DNA of 64,000 bases from an uncultured Desulfovibrio sp. (GCA_944327295.1 CALVHF010000003.1:1-64000), one strand, 5' to 3'; shown: positions 36,933-46,575, counted from the first letter of the stretch. The notes: generated by a model from the sequence alone, not told the origin. Translations and numbers: made by a program.

Positions 36933-38408
36933 CTATTTCTTGTCCAGCTTGCCGACAAGGGACAGGGTGAAGCTGGCCCCCATGTACTTGAAGTGCGGCC
37001 TGGCAAGAATGTCCACGCTGTACCAGCCGGGTTCGCCGGGCACGTCGTTGACGACCACGCTGGCCATGCGCAGGGGACGCTTGCTGCGGGTCACGGGGTC
37101 GGGATTGTCCATTTCCGTGACATACTGGCTGATCCACTTGTTGAGCTCGCGGTCGAGGTCGGCGCGTTCCTTCCAGGTGCCGATATTTTCTCTCTGAATG
37201 ACCTTGATGTAGTGGGCAAGCCTGTTCATGATCATCATGTAGGGCAGCTGGGTGGAGAGCCTATAGTTGAGTTCGGCTTCCTTGCCTTCGGGGGTGTTGG
37301 CAAAGACCTTGGCCTTCTGGCAGGAGTTGGCGGAGAAGAAGGCCGCATTGTCGGCCCCCTTGCGCATGGTCAGGGCTATGAACCCTTCCTCTGCCAGTTC
37401 GTATTCGCGGCGTTCGGAGATGAGCACTTCGGTGGGAATCTTGGTCTGAATCTGGCCCATGGCCTCGAAGTTGTAGACAGGCAGGTTTTCCACAGCGCCG
37501 CCGCCCTGGGGGCCGATGATGTTGGCACACCAGCGGTACTTGGCAAAGCTGTCCGTCAGGCGACTGGCCAGAGCAAAGGAGGTATTGCCCCAGCAGAAGT
37601 CGTCGTTGCTCGAGGCCTCTTCCTCGAAGACAAAGCTTCTGGCCGGCACGGTATCCTGGCCGTAGGGCACGCGCAGCAGGAAGCGCGGCAGGGTCAGTCC
37701 CACATAGCGGGCGTTTTCGCTTTCGCGGAAGGAACGCCACTTGGTGTACTGCGGCATCTCGAAGATGGACTTGAGATCCTTGAGATTGGGCAGATCTTCC
37801 CAGCTGTCTATGCCGAAAAAGTCCCTGCCTGCGGCCGCAATGAAGGGGGCGTGGGACATGGCCGCCACGCTGCCCATGTACTGCAGAAGGGACATGTCCT
37901 GGGTACCGGGACCGAACTCGTAGTTGCCCACGATGACGCCCACGGGCTGGCCGCCGAACTGGCCGTATTCGGCCGTGTAGACATGCTTGTAGAGACCGGA
38001 ACGGGTGACCTCCGGAGCATCCTCAAAGTCGTCGAGCAGGTCCTGCTTGGAGGCATTGAGGAATTCAATCTTGATATTCTGGCGGAAATCCGTGCGATCC
38101 ACCAGGAATTTCAGGCCGCGCCAGGCACTTTCCATCTTCTGGAAGTCCTGGTTGTGCATGATGGCATTCACCTGGGCCGAGAGACGGCTGTCCAGGTCGG
38201 CCAGCATCCTGTCCACCAGGGCCGGGGAAACCTTGGTGCCCGTGTCCGTGCCCACCAGTTCCTTCAGAAAGGCACGCAGCCCGGTACGGGTGGCTGAAAA
38301 ACCCTCGTCGCCGGGTTTGAGCTTTGTGGCTTCCACTATTTCATCCAGGAGACTCAAGGTCGCTGCCTGGACCTGGCCGGAGGCTTGTGCTTGTTCCAGT
38401 TCACTCAT
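36933..38408 (-). CDS. tssC: T6SS sheath protein TssC (VipB)
   Basis: 491 aa, usual length. Builds the contractile sheath with TssB. Conserved parts: QDFQKMESAWRGLKFLVDRT, YGQFGGQPVGVIVGNYEFGP, HAPFIAAAGRDFFG, RSFRESENARYVGLTLPRFL, DDFCWGNTSFALASRLTDSF and NRLAHYIKVIQRENIGTWKE. Start ATG at 38408 follows GAGGA. 106 bases from the tssB stop. Confidence 0.97.
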   Translation of the reverse strand: MSELEQAQASGQVQAATLSLLDEIVEATKLKPGDEGFSATRTGLRAFLKELVGTDTGTKVSPALVDRMLADLDSRLSAQVNAIMHNQDFQKMESAWRGLKFLVDRTDFRQNIKIEFLNASKQDLLDDFEDAPEVTRSGLYKHVYTAEYGQFGGQPVGVIVGNYEFGPGTQDMSLLQYMGSVAAMSHAPFIAAAGRDFFGIDSWEDLPNLKDLKSIFEMPQYTKWRSFRESENARYVGLTLPRFLLRVPYGQDTVPARSFVFEEEASSNDDFCWGNTSFALASRLTDSFAKYRWCANIIGPQGGGAVENLPVYNFEAMGQIQTKIPTEVLISERREYELAEEGFIALTMRKGADNAAFFSANSCQKAKVFANTPEGKEAELNYRLSTQLPYMMIMNRLAHYIKVIQRENIGTWKERADLDRELNKWISQYVTEMDNPDPVTRSKRPLRMASVVVNDVPGEPGWYSVDILARPHFKYMGASFTLSLVGKLDKK

Positions 38409-38514
38409 GGAGCATCCTCGCTATCATAAATATATCGATATGACTGTCGGGTATCTGCTTTCAGCGGACAGCAGGGGAGGATGTCCCGTGCTGCAGGCGT
38501 CCGCGGCACAAGGG

Positions 38515-39003
38515 TTACTTGTCGTCGAGATCCAGCTCCTTGAGCAGGGCCTCGCGTGCGGCCTCGTCCGTCACCATTTCCTGCACCTTGCGGCGGAAAT
38601 CGGGTACGTTGGCAAGAGGTCCCTTGAGTGCCTTGAGGGCCTCGCGCAGTTCGAGCAGCTTGGCCAGTTCTGGCACCTGCGCTGCCACGGCATCAGGCGA
38701 AAAGTCGTTGATCTGGTTGAACTTCAGATTGACAGCCATCTGCGCATCGGGATCCTCGGCAAGCTTGTTCGGCACATTGAGTGTCAGGGAAAGGCCCTGT
38801 GCCTTCATGACATCGTTGAAATTGTCCTTGTCCACGGACACGGGAGCCCTGTCCTCGACGGCGCGATCGTCCTGACGCAAGGTAAAGTCGCCAAGAACCA
38901 TGAGCTTGAGAGGCAGTTCGACCTCTTCCTGGGCATTGCCCGTAGCCGGACGGTAGACAATATTGACACGCTCCTTGGGAGCAACGGAACCTTCTTGGGC
39001 CAT
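38515..39003 (-). CDS. tssB: T6SS sheath protein TssB (VipA)
   Basis: 162 aa. Small sheath subunit. Conserved NIVYRPATGNAQEEVELPLK, MVLGDFTLRQDDR and the helix LKFNQINDFSPDAVAAQVPE, then LLELREALKALKGPL. Start MAQEGSVAPKERVN follows AGGAG at good spacing; codons further upstream are not conserved. It is the first recognised T6SS gene of the locus. Confidence 0.96.
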   Translation of the reverse strand: MAQEGSVAPKERVNIVYRPATGNAQEEVELPLKLMVLGDFTLRQDDRAVEDRAPVSVDKDNFNDVMKAQGLSLTLNVPNKLAEDPDAQMAVNLKFNQINDFSPDAVAAQVPELAKLLELREALKALKGPLANVPDFRRKVQEMVTDEAAREALLKELDLDDK

Positions 39004-39677
39004 ACATATCTCCTGGCAGAGGGGACAGGCTCTCTCTGCACTTTGGTTTGGTGGCTGTGTTTTGTGCTTTGGCGAGACTCTTGGCAAAAGACGGGCCCAT
39101 CCGATCATGCCTCTCTGATAGGCAAAGAAAGGCAGGCTGTTACAAGAAAAAACTTCTGGCTCAGAGTACTCTCAAGCCAAAGCAAGAGTCAATGCCCTCT
39201 GTGCAGACGGAACACAAATTCTCCGCTGCAAAGCGGGGCAGCGACCGCGGGGTTCCCACAAGACGAAGCACCATGAAAATTCTTGTGACATGTTCAGGAA
39301 AAAGAAGCGAAGAAGAGAGCGTTGCAGCATCCGGAGCGTCTGATCCCGAACCGTTTTTCCGTGCACTTTTGCCGATCGGGGTGTGTACAGGAGCTGTGGT
39401 ATCGCCTGTGGACTGTCCTCCCGTTTTCCGTGTCGCAGTGTGCCTTGTCTTGGGGAGGGAGCTGCTGCAAGGATCCTGTCTTGAAAGAAGAGGCGCGCCT
39501 GTGCTAGGCTTTATCCATGTCTTAGGGGTACACAGGCCTTCGGCAGACCGTTTTTGCCCTGTTGCGAGCGGCCCTCCTGGAGAGCCGGCCTGGACAAGGG
39601 AGCGGGAGACGGGCAGCCGTGCCGGCCTGAAGTCGCAGGAACTGCGTAATTTTCTGCAAGCCTTAAGGGAGCATCCT
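39004..39677. other. Gene-free divergent region upstream of the T6SS locus
   Basis: About 670 bases between tssB (minus) and the 99-aa gene (plus). It must hold the T6SS promoter; a candidate is at 39163-39192 (minus). On the plus strand TTGAAA (39481-39486) and TAGGCT (39505-39510) with an 18-base spacer could drive the 99-aa gene. No sigma-54 -24/-12 pair was found. Confidence 0.5.
39163..39192 (-). promoter_or_regulatory. Candidate promoter of the T6SS locus
   Basis: Minus strand: TTGACT (39187-39192), an 18-base spacer and TACTCT (39163-39168), about 160 bases before the tssB start. The -35 box is good, the -10 box poor. Confidence 0.35.
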
Positions 39678-39977
39678 TTGAACGATACCATAGACGATCT
39701 GACCGTTGCCTATGAAGATGACAATGGGCACCTTATTATCAAGGAACTGGACAAGGTGGTCCTCACGCGTGGCGCATGGACGACAATTCTCTTCCGCTAT
39801 CAGGAATGGCGCCCCGATCGTGACGACTACGGCCCGGACAAATATACCCTGCGCCGCTACAAGAAATCTGCAGGCACCTACAGGCCTCAGTCCAAGTTTA
39901 CCATCTCAAGCCCCGATCAGGCGCGCAAGATCATTGATGCCTTGAACGGCTGGCTTGGCGAAGCGGAAGAAAAGTAA
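39678..39977 (+). CDS. Small conserved protein of unknown function, TTG start
   Basis: 99 aa, charged and soluble: DDLTVAYEDDNGHLIIKELD, TTILFRYQEWRPDRDDYGPD, and SKFTISSPDQARKIIDALNG. From memory, proteins like this are common in Desulfovibrio genomes, but I cannot name a family. Start TTG at 39678 is chosen because AAGGGAG stands six bases before it and the protein-like sequence begins there; longer in-frame starts read through Cys/Pro-rich, unlikely sequence. The bidirectional terminator at 40063 follows. Confidence 0.72.
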   Translation: MNDTIDDLTVAYEDDNGHLIIKELDKVVLTRGAWTTILFRYQEWRPDRDDYGPDKYTLRRYKKSAGTYRPQSKFTISSPDQARKIIDALNGWLGEAEEK

Positions 39978-40062
39978 GGCCAGGTACAGGCCTTTCGGTC
40001 AGGCTGCAGGGAAGGGCGATCCCCATCGCTGCCTCTTCGTTCTGATCGTGTGCAGGAAGCAC

Positions 40063-40113
40063 AAAAAAAGACGTCCGGGAAGAGTTCGTCCCGGGCGTCT
40101 TGCCGTCTTTTTC
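40063..40113. terminator. Bidirectional terminator between the 99-aa gene and mntP
   Basis: An 11-bp stem with one G-T pair (GACGTCCGGGA / TCCCGGGCGTC), an 8-base loop, A7 on the left (T7 for mntP on the minus strand), and a TCTTTTT stretch a few bases to the right for the plus strand. Confidence 0.88.
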
Positions 40114-40158
40114 AGACTGTCTCCTGGTTTCCGATGTCCTGTGAGACCTGGAGGGGTG

Positions 40159-40731
40159 TCAGAAAACGCCGTGCTCGTGGAGAATGAGCAGGGCAATGAG
40201 GAAGAGCGCACAGGAGCCGGCCACGCCGCTCCAGCGCCGGACCCTGTCGATGCGCCCTATGCACGCGCCCACGAACATGCCGAGAAAGCTTATGCCGGCA
40301 CAGACAATGCCTATGACAATGGAAGGAAGGACAATGGGCTGGGCGAGCAGGGCAAAGGAAAAGCCCACGGCCAGGGCATCAATGCTTGTGGCCACGGCCA
40401 GAAGCAGGATGGTCCAGCCGGAAGTGGGATCGGTCGGGGTGTCTTCTTCGCCCTCCTTCTCGCAGAGCGTTTCATAGAGCAGCTTTGCCCCCACAAAGAC
40501 GAGCAGGAGACAGGCAATCCAGTGATCCCACTGTTCAATGAGATGGCGGACACTGTTGCCCAGAAGCCAGCCTGTAAGCGGCATCAGGGCCTGAAAGACG
40601 CCGAAGGCAAGGGACATGCGCAGATACTGGGGAAGAGTCGGGCGCTTAAGCGTCACGCCTGTGGAGACGGAAACGGCCAGGGCATCCATGGACAGGGCGA
40701 CGGCCAGAGCCATGAGCTCGAGAAAGAACAT
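40159..40731 (-). CDS. mntP: Manganese exporter MntP
   Basis: 190 aa, usual size. Inner-membrane Mn(II) efflux pump with six helices in two inverted halves. Each half carries the Asp motif: LAVALSMDALAVSVSTGV near the start and LLAVATSIDALAVGFSFALL in the second half. It ends RRWSGVAGSCALFLIALL. Start MFFLELMALA follows AGGAGG; a longer in-frame start covers non-conserved, Cys-rich sequence. I found no yybP-ykoY riboswitch upstream. Confidence 0.94.
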   Translation of the reverse strand: MFFLELMALAVALSMDALAVSVSTGVTLKRPTLPQYLRMSLAFGVFQALMPLTGWLLGNSVRHLIEQWDHWIACLLLVFVGAKLLYETLCEKEGEEDTPTDPTSGWTILLLAVATSIDALAVGFSFALLAQPIVLPSIVIGIVCAGISFLGMFVGACIGRIDRVRRWSGVAGSCALFLIALLILHEHGVF

Positions 40732-41619
40732 GCGGAAACCTCCTGGGATGAAGCAGGGCTCGGGGAAGACACTCCCGAGACAAAAAGGACAAAGGGGAGA
40801 GGCAGTATAGGCACAAGGTCTTCTCTTTTCAAGCAATTCAGCACACTTGATTTGTGGGCACCGGGCTGGAAGGCAGGGAATAGCTCCAATCAAAGAATTT
40901 GTACCTAAAAAAGGCAGGGCTGCAGCAAAAAAGGGCAGGAAAAAGCAGGACAGGACGCAAGGCTTTGGCCTGCATGCAGCCGTTTTCGGAAGGAAGTGTT
41001 TAGCAATTATCCACTTTTCCCCGGAGCCTGCCTGGTCTGTAGAAAAAATATGCACATGCCTTTCTTAAGGAAACGTGGAGCTGTTTCCACGGGACAGGGA
41101 AGGATCTCCTGGCTTTACAACGAGAAAAGTCATATGTTGTTTGAAGATCTGCGTGAACTCTATTGCATGTCTGGATGCAGCAAACGGTGAAGACGTGAAG
41201 TGCATTCTTGTATACTGTAAAAAACTTCTGAATACATGGAGAAAGGGGGCTTTCGTCCCCAAGGCAGGAGCGAATGCACAAGAGGCGCCTTGACGCAGCA
41301 GGGAAGTCGTGCAAGAAAGGCTGCCCGGAGTTCAGGTAGCTCCCCCGTGCGTCTCCAGGGCAGGAGTTCATGGCATGCTTTGTGCATAAAAAGGGTTGTG
41401 TTCAAAGATTTTGACGCATTTCATGCCGGATGCGGCGCATGCCCCTAAAGAAGCTCCGTGTCCGATCCGAAAAGAAAGACAGGGATGTCCCGGCAGACTC
41501 CTGTACGGCCCGGCACATCAGTGCAGGAGCGCCTTGCCCCAGTCTGCCCGTTTCGTCTCGATTTTGTCTGTGTCCTTTCCCTGTGAGTTCTTCTTCGCAA
41601 GATCCTCGAGGATGTCTTC
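40732..41619. other. Long gene-free stretch between mntP and the ZraP-like gene
   Basis: Nearly 890 bases with no convincing gene. It holds small hairpins, including GGAAAC/GTTTCC overlapping CGTGGA/TCCACG at 41069-41091 and GGGG/CCCC around 41250, and a moderately AT-rich patch around 41090-41240. A small RNA is possible but unproven. At 41599-41612 the palindrome ATCCTCGAGGAT includes the ribosome site of the next gene. Confidence 0.4.
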
Positions 41620-42156
41620 ATGCGTTTTCCCTTTCTCCCTCTCATATTTCTGTGCTCAGTGCTCTGCGTGGCGGAAAGCCGGGCTGGAGAGGCTGCCCTG
41701 CAGGATTCCCGGGCCATGCAATCTGTCAGCGGAGAGGACTGCTCCCGGATGCAGATGCATGATCGCAGGCAGGGAAGAGCGCCTGCCGAAGAGGACGTCG
41801 CCTGCAACTGGATGGTTCTCTACGAGTCCATTGACAATCTTCCCGAGGAACAGCGGATCAAGGCCGCGGCCATTGTGAACGACAGCCTGCCCAGGCTGCA
41901 GGAGCTCGATGGACGCATTCTCGGCAAGGTCGACGAGCTGCAGTCGCTGACCTTTTCCGACAATGCGGATCCCCAGGCCCTGCCCAAGCTGGGGCTGGAT
42001 TTGCAGCGTCTGCGCCGGGAACTGCTGGAGGCGCTTGCGGCCGTGAATCTCCGCCTGCAGCAGGAGGTGGGCCTGGAGCTTCTGGACACCAGGGGCCGCG
42101 GCTGCCAGTCCATGCGCCTGAGTTCCCCCAGTCCGAGTGAGACTTCCGCGCCCTGA
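41620..42156 (+). CDS. Exported ZraP/CpxP-like periplasmic protein
   Basis: 178 aa. Signal peptide MRFPFLPLIFLCSVLCVAES. The mature core (about residues 75-155) is helical with the pattern of periplasmic heavy-metal/stress proteins: LPEEQRIKAAAIVNDSLPRL, LQSLTFSDNADPQALPKLG, then LRRELLEALAAVNLRLQQEV. Such proteins chaperone or sense metals and envelope stress in the periplasm. Assignment is by pattern, without a clear metal site. The ribosome site GAGGAT lies inside a palindrome. Confidence 0.68.
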   Translation: MRFPFLPLIFLCSVLCVAESRAGEAALQDSRAMQSVSGEDCSRMQMHDRRQGRAPAEEDVACNWMVLYESIDNLPEEQRIKAAAIVNDSLPRLQELDGRILGKVDELQSLTFSDNADPQALPKLGLDLQRLRRELLEALAAVNLRLQQEVGLELLDTRGRGCQSMRLSSPSPSETSAP

Positions 42157-42192
42157 GCCCGAATCGCCTTGTCCTTTGTCTCGCGTTGTTGC

Positions 42193-42252
42193 AAGAAAAT
42201 GAAAAGGTCCTGTCAGAACAAGAGCTGTCTGTCAGGACCTTTTCATTTTCTT
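42193..42252. terminator. Strong bidirectional terminator
   Basis: A perfect 20-bp stem (arms 42193-42212 and 42233-42252, beginning AAGAAAATGAAAAGGTCCTG) plus four more pairs after one mismatch. A- and T-rich outer ends provide a U tract in both directions, between the converging ZraP-like and aminopeptidase genes. Confidence 0.92.
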
Positions 42253-42268
42253 GGTACGGAAAGGCGGC

Positions 42269-43669
42269 TTAGGCTTCGTAGAAGGCCTTGTAGGTCTCGT
42301 AGGCCGAGTAGATGTCCGCCACGCTGGAAAGTTCAAAGGGGCTGTGCATGCTCAGCAGGGCAGGACCGCAGTCAATGACGTTCATGCCCCAGGCAGCCAG
42401 GAAGAGGGCCACTGTGCCGCCGCCGCCGTGATCCACGCGGCCGAGCTCGCCGGCCTGCCAGGGGATGTTGCGGCGGTTGAGGATGCCGCGCAGTTCGGCA
42501 AAGAATTCGGCATGGGCCTCGCTTGAGCCGTACTTGCCGCCGGATCCGCCGTACTTTTCAAAGCAGGCGCCAAAGCCCAGGGCTGCGGCATTGTTCTTTT
42601 CGTGGGCCTCCTGGTAGTCCGGATCCAGGCCGGCCGTCACGTCCGCGGACAGGGCCTTGCTGGCAAGATGCACATGGCGCAGGGGCGTGGAGGGTTCCTG
42701 GGCCTGCAGGACGTCTTCCAGGCAGTAGGAGAAGAAGCGGGACGAGGCGCCCGTGGCACCGTCGGAACCGATTTCCTCCTTGTCCCAGATGATGAGGGCG
42801 CAATTGGAGCCTTCACCTTCCGCCATGTCGCACAGGGCCCTGAGGCCCGTGTAGACGCAGATGCGGTCGTCCTGGCCGTAGCCGCCGACAAGGGAGCGGT
42901 CCAGGCCCACATAGGAGGCACGGCCTGCCGGAACGACCTGGAGCTCGGCGCTGATGAAGTCTTCCTCGCGCACGTTGTAGCGCTCGAAGAGCAGGTCCAG
43001 GATGGCGGATTTCACGGGCTCGGGGCAGCTGCCCCCTTCCTCGTCCCCGTTCTGCTGTTCCTTTGGCCTGTTGCCCAGGATGATGTTGAGCTTTTCGCCC
43101 TCAAAGGCTTCCTTCACGGTCTGGGTGACCTGCTTCTGGGCCAGATGCGGGAGCAGGTCCTCGATGGCGAAGACGGGATCGCCCGGCTCTTCGCCGAGGC
43201 AGACGGGCACAACCGTGCCGTCGTCCCTGGCAATGATGCCGTGCAGGGCCAGGGGTCTTGCCAGCCACTGATACTTGCGCAGGCCTCCGTAATAGTGGGT
43301 CTTGGCCTGGGCAAAGCCTGCCTGCTCCACAATGGGGTGCTGCTTGAAGTCGAGCCTCGGGCAGTCGCCGTGGGCGGCAATGATGTGCACACCCTGGCTC
43401 AAGGGGCGGGAACCCCGGCGCAGGGCAAAGAGGGCCTTGCCGCGCAGGGTGGTCACATAGTTCCTGTCTGCAGGATTGCTGCCAAAGCCGTGTTCCTTCA
43501 GGACACGTTCGCAATAGGCTATGGTCTCGCGCTCGGTCTTGCAGCGGGAAAGAAAGTCGATGTAGTCGTCACAGAAGCCGTGCATTTTTGCGCGCACGGC
43601 TTCGTCCTTGTAGACAGTCCAGGCATTTTTTGCCGTGTAGGCTGCCGAAGAGGTCTGTTCCTTGGGCAT
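42269..43669 (-). CDS. M18 family aminopeptidase
   Basis: 466 aa, typical for the M18 (aspartyl aminopeptidase / aminopeptidase I) family. Cytoplasmic dinuclear-zinc enzyme that removes N-terminal residues. Metal and catalytic motifs: HIIAAHGDCPRLDFK (HxD), LIIWDKEEIGSDGATGASS (catalytic Glu pair), a late Asp in TAGLDPDYQE, and the C-terminal SMHSPFELSSVADIYSAYET His. Start MPKEQTSSAAY follows GGAG; an upstream in-frame ATG is less likely. Ends at the shared terminator. Confidence 0.93.
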   Translation of the reverse strand: MPKEQTSSAAYTAKNAWTVYKDEAVRAKMHGFCDDYIDFLSRCKTERETIAYCERVLKEHGFGSNPADRNYVTTLRGKALFALRRGSRPLSQGVHIIAAHGDCPRLDFKQHPIVEQAGFAQAKTHYYGGLRKYQWLARPLALHGIIARDDGTVVPVCLGEEPGDPVFAIEDLLPHLAQKQVTQTVKEAFEGEKLNIILGNRPKEQQNGDEEGGSCPEPVKSAILDLLFERYNVREEDFISAELQVVPAGRASYVGLDRSLVGGYGQDDRICVYTGLRALCDMAEGEGSNCALIIWDKEEIGSDGATGASSRFFSYCLEDVLQAQEPSTPLRHVHLASKALSADVTAGLDPDYQEAHEKNNAAALGFGACFEKYGGSGGKYGSSEAHAEFFAELRGILNRRNIPWQAGELGRVDHGGGGTVALFLAAWGMNVIDCGPALLSMHSPFELSSVADIYSAYETYKAFYEA

Positions 43670-43759
43670 GAGTTCTCCGTAAAAAACGTAGAGTCTGTGA
43701 AAGCCAGAGTATGATATGTCCGAATGATGCTTCGTTGCTGATTCGGGATGCACCTGTCT

Positions 43760-45204
43760 TTATTGGGCCTGCAGCACCGTGCGCACGAGCCGGACAACGA
43801 GCTCAAAGTCCTCCTCGTTCAGGGTGCGAGGGTCCAGACAGAAGGCATCCTGTTCGATCCTGCCGAGCAGGATGGGGCTTGTTGCCAGCAGGCGCTGCCT
43901 GAGTTCTTCAGCCGAGCAGGACACGGGCCTGAGAACAACAAGGGTGGTTGGCAGAGGGTACTCCGGAAAGGCGCCGCCGCCCGTGCGGGAGCTGTCGGCC
44001 CGAAGGCTCAGGTCGCACAGCCCCTGGCAGGCGGATGCAAGCTTGTCGGCAAGCCTCTGGGCCCGTCCGGCAAGTTCTTCGGCAGGCATGAGAATCTGCC
44101 GCAGGGTAGGAATGCCCTGTTCGGCCTTCTGCGGATCCAGGTAGAGTCGCAGGGTGGCTTCCAGGGCTGCATAGACAAGCTTGTCGCAGCGCAGGGCCCG
44201 CAGCAGGGGATTTGTGCGCAGTCGTGCGACAAGCTCCCTTTTGCCAACGATGATACCTGCCTGGGGACCGCCCAGGAGCTTGTCGCCGGAGAAGAGGACA
44301 AGATCGCTGCCGTCGGCCACGGACTGCTGCACGGTGGGTTCATGAGGCAGCCCCGACCGTTCAAGGTCCACAAGGCTGCCCGATCCCAGATCATTGATGA
44401 GAAGAAGAGTATGATCGTGTGCAATTTTGGCAAGATCCCTGGTCGGCACGGCCTTATGGAAGCCTATGATGCGGAAGTTGGAGGTATGCACGCGCACAAT
44501 GGCTCCGGTCTTCTCGCAGATGGCCCGCTCGTAGTCCTCGGCATGGGTTCTGTTGGTGGCCCCCACTTCCCGCAGGTGCACGCCCGTGGCTTCCATGACA
44601 TCGGGAATGCGGAAGCTGCCGCCAATTTCTACAAGTTCGCCGCGGGAGATGATGGCTTCGCGGTTCTTGCAGAAGGTGTCCAGCACAAGCAGCACGGCGG
44701 CCGCATTGTTGTTGACCACAAGGCCGTCCTCGGCGCCCGTGAGGATCTGCAAAAGGCGGCTCACCAGGGCATTGCGGCTGCCCTGCCGCCCGTAGTCTCG
44801 TCGAATTCCAGGGTGGTGTTGCCCGAGGCAGCCCGAAGCAGGGCGTCCTGTGCCTCCTTGGCCAGCAGGGAGCGGCCTGTATTGGTATGGATGATGACGC
44901 CTGTGCCGTTGCAGACAGGCCGCAGCCTGGGCTGCACGACACGGCAGACAAAGGCCAGCATGTGCGCGAGGCGCACGTCCAGGCCAAGCTCACTGGCCGA
45001 GTTGAGGGCACCTGAACGAATGTCTTGTCGGATTCTGTTCCAGTAGGCGGCAAGGGCCTCGCGGACAAGAAGGTGCGGAGCGTGAACGAGCTCCTGGCAG
45101 GGGCGGGTGCTGTCGGCTGCGGCCTGTCTGGCAGCAGCCTCGACAGCGGAGAGGCAGCGGTCCATGGAGGGAATGGCCCGGAACAGGGACTGGAAATCGG
45201 ACAT
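43760..45204 (-). pseudogene. selA: L-seryl-tRNA(Sec) selenium transferase SelA, interrupted by a one-base frameshift
   Basis: Joined length about 480 aa, normal for SelA, which converts Ser-tRNA(Sec) to Sec-tRNA(Sec) using selenophosphate and PLP. The N-terminal part (MSDFQSLFRAIPSMDR, GTGVIIHTNTGRSLLA, TTLEFDETTGGR) stops at a TGA at 44761. The C-terminal part resumes in another frame with SRLLQILTGAEDGLVVNNNA, RGELVEIGGSFRIPDVM and the PLP-lysine segment LFSGDKLLGGPQAGIIVGK. One extra G in the GGG run at about 44781-44783 would restore GGRGSRNALVSRLL. Loss would disable selenoprotein synthesis; sequencing error is likely enough to check first. Confidence 0.9.
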
Positions 45205-45300
45205 GTCAGGCTCGTTTTTTTTGAAGACAGGGGCTTTGCACTCAAGGGCTGGATGCGTCCCTTCTGCTCAGGGACAGGAGAAAGGCGTCGCGGACAGCTC

Positions 45301-46575
45301 TCATGGATGGAGGCAGCGGGGCCACAGGGCAAAGAATTCGGCCAGAAGATAGAGGGAACCTGTGACAAGAACGGGGTGTTCGGCAGCAGAGCTTGTGGCA
45401 GACGCGGCGTTCTCCTGTTCCAGGGCTGCAAAGGCGTCCTGCAGGGTGGCATGGGTCATTGTGCGCGCGATCCCGAGAGCCTCAAGCCTGCGGGCTATTG
45501 TTGCCGGCTGTTCGGCCCGTTCGCCCGGAAGCTGCGGGATGTGAAAGGGTATGTCCGGCAGGCTCTCCACAAGCATGCCAAGGGCTGTGCTCCAGTTCTT
45601 GTCCGAGAGGCAGGAATAGACCACGGCGCGGGGCATGGGCACTTCGCGGCTGTTCAGGGCGCGGACGAGCGACTGCATGCCGTGGGGGTTGTGGGCTCCG
45701 TCCAGGAGGCAGCAAGTCCTGTGTCTGTCAGTGTCAGAAGCCTTCACAAGCTGCAGCCGGCCGGGCAGAAAGGCAGAGGCAAGGCCACAGGCTATGCGCT
45801 CTTCCTGCGGCTCAAGGCCAAGCTTCGGGGCAAGCATTCGGAAGGCCTGCAGGGCAGTGCCCGCATTGATGCGCTGATGGCTGCCGCGCAGTCCAAGACG
45901 TGCGTGCTCAGGGCAGGGCTTGGCCAGCATGAAGGGAGCTTTGTATGCAGCAGCCCGTTCCTGCAGGCAGTGCAGGGCCTGCGGAAACTGCGGCGCCGAG
46001 ATGACCGGTGCCGCCGAGCGGATGGCATGGGCCTTTTCACGGGCAATGGAAGCCAGATCCGGTCCCAGAATCCGTGTGTGATCCAGGGCAATGGGTGCAT
46101 AGACCACGCAGTCGCAGGCAAGGGCCGTGGTGGCATCGTATCTGGCACCCAAGCCGGCCTCCAGCACGGCACAGTCCACCTTCTGTTTGGCAAAGACAGC
46201 GGCTGCCGTGACGGTCAGAAGCTCGAAATAGGTCAGATCCCGGCAGATTTTCAGCGCCCGGGCTGCGGGTTCCAGCCACTCGTCAATGTTCGTCCACTGT
46301 CCGTCAATCTGAATGCGTTCTGCTGGCGAGACGAAGTGGGGCGAGGTATAGAGGCCGGTGCGCAGGCCGTGTGCCTGCAGGAGCGCGGCCAGAAAGGTGG
46401 CCGTGGATCCCTTGCCATTGGTGCCCACGACCTGGATGACGGGGTAGGGGGGACGCTCCAGATGCAGGGCCCTGAGGACCTGTGTCATGCGGCCAAGGGA
46501 GAGGTCCATGTGGAAGAAGTTGAGATCGTCAAGATAGCGCAGAAAGTCGTCTGCAGAGGAGAAGGTCTGGGACAT
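45301..46575 (-). CDS. folC: Folylpolyglutamate / dihydrofolate synthase FolC
   Basis: 424 aa, a Mur-ligase-type ATP enzyme that adds glutamate to (dihydro)folates in the cytoplasm. P-loop QVVGTNGKGSTATFLA, folate/ATP site YTSPHFVSPAERIQ, VLEAGLGARYDATTAL, and the C-terminal CLLDGAHNPHGMQSL. Start MSQTFSSADDFLRYL is the family-like start; the 54 codons upstream in frame look non-coding. Between selA and folC lie 96 bases. Confidence 0.94.
   Translation of the reverse strand: MSQTFSSADDFLRYLDDLNFFHMDLSLGRMTQVLRALHLERPPYPVIQVVGTNGKGSTATFLAALLQAHGLRTGLYTSPHFVSPAERIQIDGQWTNIDEWLEPAARALKICRDLTYFELLTVTAAAVFAKQKVDCAVLEAGLGARYDATTALACDCVVYAPIALDHTRILGPDLASIAREKAHAIRSAAPVISAPQFPQALHCLQERAAAYKAPFMLAKPCPEHARLGLRGSHQRINAGTALQAFRMLAPKLGLEPQEERIACGLASAFLPGRLQLVKASDTDRHRTCCLLDGAHNPHGMQSLVRALNSREVPMPRAVVYSCLSDKNWSTALGMLVESLPDIPFHIPQLPGERAEQPATIARRLEALGIARTMTHATLQDAFAALEQENAASATSSAAEHPVLVTGSLYLLAEFFALWPRCLHP

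Noticed and set aside
40732-41060. yybP-ykoY manganese riboswitch before mntP
   Set aside because: Expected in some mntP leaders, but I could not find the conserved core or pairing on the minus strand.
44761-44783. Selenocysteine read-through of the TGA in selA
   Set aside because: Reading through TGA in the same frame does not lead into the SelA C-terminal part, which is in another frame. A one-base indel explains the break better.
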